A stretch of DNA of 11,927 nucleotides from Bacteroidaceae bacterium (GTDB lineage: Bacteria > Bacteroidota > Bacteroidia > Bacteroidales > Barnesiellaceae_A), in the NCBI GenBank assembly GCA_017561285.1, contig JAFZDG010000028.1:1-11927 (forward strand), read 5' to 3'. Of the stretch, positions 8,400 through 11,927 are shown piece after piece. The first letter of the stretch is position 1; the number at the start of each line of letters is the position of its first letter. The notes beneath the pieces were generated by a model. That model saw only the letters and a list, made by a program, of their open reading frames with translations. It was not told the DNA's origin and did not search any database. The translations under genes and the position numbers were made by a program.

Positions 8400-8701
8400 C
8401 GAAAATAGATTTTTCTACCCACCGTATGGGAATGATAATATAATAGCGTAACAATTAAACATAAAGTAATGCTGAAACAAAGAACATACACATCAGGAAT
8501 GACACACCATTGCAGTCATAGCTTTGGAAGTTGTTGCTTTAGCTGGTGCTTTAGCAGCTTCAGATGTGTGCTTATTGGATTTCTCCGACAGCTTTGTTTG
8601 GGCAGTTACCTATGTTGTGTTTCTATTTAAATACCAAACATTAGTAAACAAAATAAAAGAAGATAGTTGGAAAGTCCGTAAGAAGCTTTCCAATTTTTTT
8701 T
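8400..8701 (+). ncRNA. Candidate structured non-coding RNA, possibly Bacteroidales-1
   Basis: An independent unit bounded by a promoter and an intrinsic terminator, about 300 nt, with no convincing protein. Nested complementarity gives a long branched fold. The basal helix pairs 8458-8463 with 8611-8616, 8466-8469 with 8606-8609, 8470-8473 with 8601-8604 and 8475-8482 with 8592-8599, about 22 pairs with small interruptions. A further helix pairs 8488-8494 with 8563-8569 and closes a three-way junction whose arms are 8499-8503/8515-8519 and 8527-8535/8553-8561. A small hairpin TTGGA/TCCGA lies at about 8575-8588. Bacteroidales-1 RNAs are described as Bacteroidales-only, with a TAnnTTTG-type promoter and terminator, often downstream of a ribosomal protein gene; this unit lies after rplS. 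A 6S-type regulator is an alternative. The structure is read from sequence; family and function are inference. Confidence 0.72.
8667..8701 (+). terminator. Intrinsic terminator ending the structured RNA
   Basis: TTGGAAAG (8667-8674) pairs perfectly with CTTTCCAA (8686-8693). One G-T and one A-T pair extend the base, the loop is 11 nt, and eight T follow (8694-8701). Confidence 0.9.
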
Positions 8702-8783
8702 GTGCCTTTCGGCAATCTTCTTTTTATGCTGGATTGGCACGTAATAACCCCATTGTTTATGGATATAACAGATTTTTACAGCT

Positions 8784-9200
8784 ATGCCGGCAAACAAAAA
8801 TGCACTTATACGATACAAAACTATAGACCGATGCTTGAGGAACAAATACCGCAGATGGACTCTTGATGATCTTGTGGAGGCCTGCTCCGATGCTCTCTAT
8901 GATATGGAGGGCATTGTTAAAGGAGTTTCCCGCAGAACCGTACAAGGTGACCTGCAGATGATGCGTTCCGATAAATTAGGATATTACGCCCCCATAGAGG
9001 TCTATGATAACAAATATTACAGGTATGCCAATCCTGATTACTCTATAACCAACACCCCTATTTCGGACGAAGACTACAACCTGATAGTCACGGCTGTGAG
9101 AATCATAGAAGAGTACAAGGAAGACGGCGATATAGATAAACTGGATGAAGTATTGGCCCGAGTCAGGGACAAGCTCAATTATCTTCTCCGGGTAGTATAG
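8784..9200 (+). CDS. Short HTH protein related to WYL-family regulators, lacking the WYL domain
   Basis: A 138-residue protein. Residues 1 to about 75 match the N-terminal DNA-binding part of Bacteroidota WYL regulators (YafY-like): MPANKNALIRYKTIDRCLRN, then RRWTLDDLVEACSDAL, then the winged-helix element GVSRRTVQGDLQMMRSDKLGY and YDNKYYRYANPDYSITN. In full-length relatives (about 300-350 residues) a WYL domain follows. Here the chain continues only with an acidic helical segment (EDYNLIVTAVRIIEEYKEDGDIDKLDEVLARVRDKL, in part) and stops two codons after LLR. The terminator at 9203-9245 follows at once, so no hidden remainder exists nearby. It is probably a DNA-binding protein without the sensor domain, either a truncated paralog or a small regulator of its own. 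Targets are unknown. I found no clear promoter at 8702-8783. Confidence 0.78.
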   Translation: MPANKNALIRYKTIDRCLRNKYRRWTLDDLVEACSDALYDMEGIVKGVSRRTVQGDLQMMRSDKLGYYAPIEVYDNKYYRYANPDYSITNTPISDEDYNLIVTAVRIIEEYKEDGDIDKLDEVLARVRDKLNYLLRVV

Positions 9201-9202
9201 CA

Positions 9203-9245
9203 AAAAGGTTTCTACAAGTGAACAAAGCATCTGTAGAAACCTTTT
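9203..9245. terminator. Bidirectional terminator between the HTH gene and the tRNA array
   Basis: A perfect 14-bp inverted repeat (9203-9216 with 9232-9245) with a 15-nt loop, an A run at the left foot and a T run at the right. It can end both the HTH gene on the + strand and the tRNA array on the minus strand, whose last tRNA ends at 9253. Confidence 0.9.
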
Positions 9246-9252
9246 ACCGTAG

Positions 9253-9326
9253 AGTGAGGAATCGGATTTGAACCGATGAAAAATGGTTTTGCAGACCACC
9301 CCTTTAGACCACTCAGGCATCCTCAC
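9253..9326 (-). tRNA. tRNA-Cys (anticodon GCA)
   Basis: The cloverleaf is complete: acceptor GTGAGGA/TCCTCAC without mismatch, anticodon loop CTGCAAA with GCA, T arm ATCGG-TTCAAAT-CCGAT, and discriminator T73 as expected for Cys. The D arm CCTGAGTGG... with its long loop resembles those of Ser/Leu tRNAs and is unusual for Cys. CCA is not encoded. It is the last gene of the array in transcription order. Confidence 0.88.
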
Positions 9327-9331
9327 ATAAG

Positions 9332-9405
9332 TAGCGGGAGGTGGACTCGAACCACCGACCTTCAGATTATGAGTCTGACTAGCTGCCAACTGCTATCATC
9401 CCGCA
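9332..9405 (-). tRNA. tRNA-Met (anticodon CAU), initiator-like acceptor with odd anticodon stem
   Basis: Anticodon loop CTCATAA, T arm GGTGG-TTCGAGT-CCACC and A73. The acceptor pairs as GCGGGA/TCCCGC with T1 opposite T72. That mismatch, together with the A11-U24 D-stem pair and the AGGTC variable loop, resembles initiator tRNA. However, the three G-C pairs of initiators are replaced by AGA/TCT in the anticodon stem, and one extra nucleotide lies between acceptor and D stem (TGA instead of two bases). It may be elongator Met, an atypical initiator, or tRNA-Ile with modified CAU. CCA is not encoded. Confidence 0.85.
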
Positions 9406-9413
9406 ATATACGA

Positions 9414-9488
9414 TGCTCCGGGTTGGATTTTTAACTTGCGACACACTCTTTCATAGAGATATGTTCTGTCCGACTAATCTACCGGAGC
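9414..9488 (-). pseudogene. Degenerate tRNA-like element
   Basis: A 75-nt element with a perfect acceptor stem GCTCCGG/CCGGAGC and A73, lying in line with the other tRNAs. The D arm is recognisable but weak (TAGATTAGTCGGACA, one mismatch and one wobble). The anticodon stem holds only three pairs around CTATGAA (apparent anticodon AUG). The T arm is broken: GCAAG cannot pair with CCAAC apart from its end bases, and the loop TTAAAAAT lacks TTC. It is either a decaying tRNA gene or a tRNA-shaped RNA of another use. Confidence 0.6.
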
Positions 9489-9491
9489 AAA

Positions 9492-9569
9492 TGGGGTGAA
9501 GGACGGGACTCGAACCCGCGACCACCTGAACCACAATCAGGCATTCTAACCAACTGAACTACCAACACC
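9492..9569 (-). tRNA. tRNA-His (anticodon GUG), CCA encoded
   Basis: Anticodon loop TTGTGGT, T arm GCGGG-TTCGAGT-CCCGT, the His-specific extra G-1 opposite C73, and an encoded CCA (9494-9492). The acceptor GTGTTGG/CCTTCAC contains two adjacent U-U mismatches at pairs 4-69 and 5-68; all other pairs fit. Confidence 0.9.
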
Positions 9570-9576
9570 ATATAGG

Positions 9577-9649
9577 TGGAATCTTGTGGAGTCGAACCAC
9601 ATTCTCAGGATTTTCAGTCCTGCGCATACACCTTGTCTGCCAAGATTCC
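9577..9649 (-). tRNA. tRNA-Phe (anticodon GAA)
   Basis: Acceptor GGAATCT/AGATTCC is perfect, anticodon stem CAGGA/TCCTG encloses CTGAAAA, and T arm TGTGG-TTCGACT-CCACA and A73 are present. The D arm (GCAGACAAGGTGTATGC) has a three-pair stem and is unlike usual bacterial tRNA-Phe. The variable loop has only 4 nt. CC but not CCA follows position 73. Confidence 0.88.
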
Positions 9650-9655
9650 ATTGTG

Positions 9656-9728
9656 CAGAAGCAAAAGGGCTCGAACCTCCGACCTTCGGTTTTGGAGACC
9701 GACGTTCTACCAACTGAACTATACTTCT
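9656..9728 (-). tRNA. tRNA-Trp (anticodon CCA)
   Basis: A regular 73-nt cloverleaf: acceptor AGAAGTA/TGCTTCT with one T-G wobble, anticodon stem TCGGT/ACCGA enclosing CTCCAAA, T arm GGAGG-TTCGAGC-CCTTT with two wobbles, and discriminator G73 as expected for Trp. CCA is not encoded. Confidence 0.93.
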
Positions 9729-9737
9729 ATCAAATAG

Positions 9738-9822
9738 CGGAAGCAGAAGGATTCGAACCTTCGGAGCCTTGTGGCTCGGCACCTTAGCAGAGTGCTGTTT
9801 TAGACCGCTCAACCATACTTCC
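9738..9822 (-). tRNA. tRNA-Ser (anticodon GCU)
   Basis: An 85-nt class II tRNA: acceptor GGAAGTA/TGCTTCC, anticodon loop CTGCTAA, a long variable arm (GAGCC/GGCTC), T arm GAAGG-TTCGAAT-CCTTC, and G73. It is the first gene of the array, about 11 nt from the predicted start site. Its acceptor stem is close to that of the neighbouring Trp gene. Confidence 0.94.
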
Positions 9823-9837
9823 TTTGTTCTGACGATG

Positions 9838-9876
9838 CAAAGGTAGAGAGTCGTTATGCAGCCTTTTTGCGCAACG
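9838..9876 (-). promoter_or_regulatory. Promoter of the tRNA array, with upstream TTGCGCAAAAAG box
   Basis: On the minus strand TACCTTTG (9845-9838) is an exact -7 box. The box CGTTGCGCAAAAAG (9876-9863) lies upstream, with 26 nt between its TTG and the -7 box, exactly as before the structured RNA at 8357-8395. Transcription would start near 9833. Confidence 0.78.
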
Positions 9877-9893
9877 AAAATTATTTTACAAAA

Positions 9894-9919
9894 AAAAGTG
9901 AGAAAATTGTTTGATTTTC
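9894..9919 (-). terminator. Possible weak terminator of the EamA gene
   Basis: Read on the minus strand, a 6-bp A/T-rich stem (9919-9914 with 9907-9902) is followed after four bases by a T run. It lies between the EamA stop and the tRNA promoter. A separate near-perfect palindrome, TGCTGATAATCAGCA (9928-9942), covers the stop codon but has no T run after it. Confidence 0.4.
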
Positions 9920-9936
9920 CTTAAATATGCTGATAA

Positions 9937-10794
9937 TCAGCAGAAAAAGAGTACGATGGCCAGTAGGGCTATGGCTATGCCGGTATATTGTGTTGCGGTG
10001 AGCTGTTCGCCAAAGCACATTCGACCAACAAGCGTGGCTATTGTGACGATAGCAATATTATATACGGGATAGAATATACTACTATCTATTACCATAAGCG
10101 ATTTGAGTAGAAAATAAGTGCATCCAACATTTACTATACCCAATACGACTCCGGCCACCATATTGCGCCACGATAGGGGTGTGCGTTGGGTGCGTGGTAG
10201 CATATAGTAATATAGTATAGTAAAAAGTAGTGCCGCAAGGAACGATGTGCCGGTCACGAGGCTGAGTGTAGCATCGCTACCATTGACATTGGCTACTATT
10301 TGTTGGCATAACTTCAGCATAAAGTTGGTAATACCATAGCCGGCAAATACCAGCAGTGGGTATATCCATTGTAATGTGCCGGCTTTTTCTTTGCGGCGTT
10401 GTGAGAAGATGAGTGCGAGCGAGGCAATAACCAATGCCGAGGCTATCCAACGAGGTTCATTTCCACCCAAGAAAATGAAGGCGCATAGTACCGGTACAAC
10501 AAATGCCACTCGTGCGGCAATGGTGGCAATGGCTACGCCATGTGAACGAGTAGCCAGATTCATAGTTACAAAAGAGGCCATCATAAAGAGTCCTACAATG
10601 GTAGCCGGTAGTCCCCATTTGTCTATACCCGTAGCATCGAAACCTTGAGATATACTCCCTGCCATACCTATGACAAATGCTACTATATAGTTGATAGCAA
10701 TGGCCTGCAAGGCATCAATGCCTTGTCGCTGAAATATCTTGAATAATATAGCGAATAGTGATCCGAATGTGATGGCAATGACAAGGTATAGCAT
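9937..10794 (-). CDS. EamA/DMT-superfamily membrane transporter
   Basis: A 285-residue, very hydrophobic inner-membrane protein with about ten predicted membrane helices in two halves, the layout of drug/metabolite transporters. Helices are evident at the start (LYLVIAITFGSLFAILFKIF), in AIAINYIVAFVIGMAGSI, VAFVVPVLCAFIFLGG and WIASALVIASLALIF. A second half begins near WIYPLLVFAGYGITNFMLKL and ends VTIATLVGRMCFGEQLTATQYTGIAIALLAIVLFF. The E in CFGEQLTATQYTGIAI matches the EamA C-terminal pattern, in which a Gly-Glu follows the ninth helix. Relatives export amino acids, nucleotides or metabolites; the substrate is unknown. It is a single gene whose 3' end nearly touches the tRNA-array promoter. 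No convincing promoter was found upstream of the ATG at 10794. Confidence 0.87.
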   Translation of the reverse strand: MLYLVIAITFGSLFAILFKIFQRQGIDALQAIAINYIVAFVIGMAGSISQGFDATGIDKWGLPATIVGLFMMASFVTMNLATRSHGVAIATIAARVAFVVPVLCAFIFLGGNEPRWIASALVIASLALIFSQRRKEKAGTLQWIYPLLVFAGYGITNFMLKLCQQIVANVNGSDATLSLVTGTSFLAALLFTILYYYMLPRTQRTPLSWRNMVAGVVLGIVNVGCTYFLLKSLMVIDSSIFYPVYNIAIVTIATLVGRMCFGEQLTATQYTGIAIALLAIVLFFC

Positions 10795-10902
10795 CTTTAT
10801 ACTTATTTTTTTAGGTGCTAAGATATGGAAAAATCTTCAATTATGATCAAAATTCTATCTATAACATAGCTCTTATACCTAAAAATGGTTAGTTATAAAT
10901 GA
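10795..10902. other. A/T-rich intergenic stretch without a supported feature
   Basis: This is the 5' side of the EamA gene and the upstream edge of the receptor remnant. I looked for TAnnTTTG boxes on both strands and found none. A short frame from ATG 10843 (MIKILSIT then a stop) could be a decayed signal-peptide start, but this is too short to support. Confidence 0.4.
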
Positions 10903-11064
10903 TTATTATACATTATTTCAATTACCTATAGCATATATCAAGGACGATATAATTTCATTGTTGAGTGTCGTAATATTACCGATGAGTTGTTATATGATAA
11001 TTTCAGCTTACAGAAAGCCGGTCGCGCATTTTATGGAAAAATAAGAGTTTGCTTCGGAAAATAA
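10903..11064 (+). pseudogene. C-terminal remnant of a TonB-dependent outer-membrane receptor
   Basis: An open frame without a start codon (a stop lies at 10900-10902). From about 10921 it reads ITYSIYQGRYNFIVECRN, followed by ITDELLYDNFSLQKAGRAF and YGKIRVCFGK, then a stop at 11062. The pattern N-x-T-D-E-x-x-Y-D-N-x-x-L-Q-K-x-G-R-x-F-x-x-K-x-R is the usual last-strand ending of Bacteroidota TonB-dependent receptors, which are 600-1000 residues long; only about 50 codons remain. It is followed after 24 nt by the DUF4374-like gene and then a PepSY gene, the order known from intact iron/heme-uptake operons of Bacteroides. It is therefore most likely a relic left by deletion of the receptor gene. 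Recognition is from motif reading only. Confidence 0.72.
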
Positions 11065-11088
11065 TATCAATAAAAAAACGTTATAAAA

Positions 11089-11382
11089 ATGAATAAGAAA
11101 AACTTCATCTACTCAATATTAGTAGTTTCTGTAATGGCTTTTGTTGTTTGTGACGAAAATAACAACAGTAATATCGATGGTATGCCCGAAACCGAAAAGA
11201 TTTCAAGTTTTGGCAATGCTATATATAACGAAAACGGTAAGGTATATGTAACAGTTACTACCACCGATGGCTATCCTTCGATATATGTAATCGATCCCAC
11301 GACAGCAACAGCCTCAAAAGGTGTTACTGTAGAAGCAACACAAATAAATGGCGTAGGCCTATTGTTACCCATTGATAAATAA
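11089..11382 (+). pseudogene. DUF4374-like lipoprotein, probably internally deleted
   Basis: A 97-residue open frame. It begins like a Bacteroidota lipoprotein (MNKKNFIYSILVVSVMAFVV then C21), but the lipobox residues before C21 are F-V-V, not the usual small residues, so lipidation is doubtful. Residues 31-97 (SSFGNAIYNENGKVYVTVTT, then PSIYVIDPTTATASKGVTVE, then INGVG) resemble the last blade-like repeats at the end of DUF4374 proteins, which are about 400 residues long. The middle appears to be missing with the frame kept. It lies 24 nt after a TonB-receptor tail and 5 nt before the PepSY gene, matching the usual receptor-DUF4374-PepSY order. It could still be expressed as a small secreted protein; I call it degraded with moderate confidence. 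Confidence 0.6.
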
Positions 11383-11387
11383 TAGTT

Positions 11388-11927
11388 ATGAAAAAATTAT
11401 TCCATCAATTACACCTTTGGCTCTCTATTCCGTTGGGGCTTGTAATAACAATTATCTGTTTCTCGGGTGCTATGCTCGTCTTTGAGAAAGAGATAACCGA
11501 GTGTGTGCAACACGATCTGTATTTTGTCAAGGAGGTAAAACAATATCCACTGCCGGTAGATTCTATCATACATATTGTTGAGCCAACCCTTGCTGAAGGT
11601 GTTACCATAAAAGGTGTTACAATAGATCCCAACCCGAAGCGAGCATACAAAATAAATCTCTCAAAACCCCGTAGGGCGGCTGTATTGGTTGACCAATATA
11701 CCGGTGAGGTGAAAGGTAGCAGTAGCCGACTTCCCTTTTTCAACACAATGTTTCGTCTTCACCGTTTCTTGCTTGACAAACGCGATGCCAATGGCGGCAT
11801 TTTCTGGGGTAAAATGATTGTGGGTGTCAGTACTTTATTGTTTGTGGTTATACTCATTACCGGTGTTGTGCTGTGGTGGCCCAAGTCTAAAAAAGCGTGG
11901 AAAACCTATGTCACCATACATCTGCGT
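11388..11927 (+). CDS. PepSY-associated membrane protein (PiuB-type), N-terminal part
   Basis: The first 180 residues of an inner-membrane protein that continues beyond the window. A membrane helix at about 11-32 (WLSIPLGLVITIICFSGAML) is followed by FEKEI. A periplasmic PepSY-like segment carries a DQYTGEVKG turn near 102-110. Then come RLPFFNTMFRLHRFLL (conserved His near 125) and a second helix at about 143-164 ending LWWPK. This is the layout of iron-regulated PepSY membrane proteins, some of which act in reductive iron release or siderophore/heme use. It starts 5 nt after the DUF4374-like frame, so it belongs to that operon. No defect is visible in the part seen, unlike its two upstream neighbours. 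Confidence 0.88.
   Translation, partial: MKKLFHQLHLWLSIPLGLVITIICFSGAMLVFEKEITECVQHDLYFVKEVKQYPLPVDSIIHIVEPTLAEGVTIKGVTIDPNPKRAYKINLSKPRRAAVLVDQYTGEVKGSSSRLPFFNTMFRLHRFLLDKRDANGGIFWGKMIVGVSTLLFVVILITGVVLWWPKSKKAWKTYVTIHLR

Noticed and set aside
8469..8630. A 53-codon ATG frame, rich in Cys and Ser, inside the structured RNA
   Set aside because: It spans the paired strands of the basal helix and the three-way junction, its composition is unlike a folded or secreted Bacteroidota protein, and an overlapping frame (from TTG 8524) is equally open. RNA structure explains the region better.
8667..8680. GGAAAGTCCG, recalling the conserved GAAAGTCC of RNase P RNA
   Set aside because: It is part of the terminator stem and loop, and no other RNase P core element is present nearby.
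8976..9389. A 137-codon minus-strand frame covering the Cys and Met tRNAs and part of the HTH gene
   Set aside because: It is made of tRNA sequence and the antisense of a recognisable HTH gene, and it crosses the terminator at 9203-9245.
9546..9812. Minus-strand 88-codon and plus-strand 67-codon frames over the tRNA genes
   Set aside because: Both run through the Ser, Trp and Phe tRNAs; the protein-like segments (such as GGSSPF and GFEPSEP) are translations of T arms, a known source of false annotations.
10883..11044. Alternative frame over the receptor remnant (ending AYRKPVAHFMEK)
   Set aside because: It has no proper start and no recognisable motif, whereas the frame ending at 11064 gives a clear TonB-receptor C-terminus.
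1..11927. CRISPR array, insertion sequence or integrase
   Set aside because: No regularly spaced direct repeats, no transposase or recombinase motifs, and no terminal inverted repeats were found in the window.

Overview
The window looks like a chromosomal segment of a Bacteroidales bacterium (phylum Bacteroidota). The evidence is several promoters of the Bacteroidota type (a TAnnTTTG -7 box, in two cases with a TTG about 20 nt upstream), start codons without clear Shine-Dalgarno sites, and typical families: GH97, DUF5107-TPR, a DUF5106-like thioredoxin-fold protein, a DUF4374-like lipoprotein and the tail of a TonB-dependent receptor.

Bases 1-6180 are a tight sugar-use operon on the + strand. 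It holds the C-terminal part of a sugar/H+ symporter, a 1112-residue cytoplasmic DUF5107 + TPR protein, and an exported GH97 glycosidase whose residues fit the retaining, alpha-galactosidase-like branch. The natural reading is that GH97 cuts an alpha-linked sugar in the periplasm, the symporter imports the product, and the DUF5107 protein acts on it or its derivative inside the cell. A 12-bp hairpin (6222-6256) ends this operon and also the converging two-gene minus-strand operon at 6283-7691 (SGNH hydrolase, then a CxxC thioredoxin-like exported protein).

Bases 7700-9250 begin with divergent promoters, then rplS (L19) with its own terminator. Next comes a roughly 300-nt transcription unit with promoter and terminator but no convincing protein. 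Its sequence folds into a long, multi-branched RNA, and its position and boundaries resemble the Bacteroidales-1 RNA class. It is followed by a short HTH protein related to WYL regulators but without the WYL domain.

Bases 9253-9845 are a minus-strand tRNA array, in transcription order Ser(GCU), Trp(CCA), Phe(GAA), His(GUG), a degenerate tRNA-like element, Met(CAU) and Cys(GCA). Several members are unusual: an extra nucleotide and U1xU72 in Met, tandem UxU mismatches in the His acceptor, and a tRNA-like element with an intact acceptor stem but broken T arm. The array promoter shares a 14-nt upstream box at identical spacing with the structured-RNA promoter.

Bases 9937-11927 hold an EamA-type transporter on the minus strand and, divergently, what appears to be an eroded iron/heme-uptake operon: only the C-terminal tail of a TonB-dependent receptor, a DUF4374-like lipoprotein reduced to 97 residues, and the start of a PepSY membrane protein that runs off the window. 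Function calls come from recognised motifs read by eye; no database search was run.
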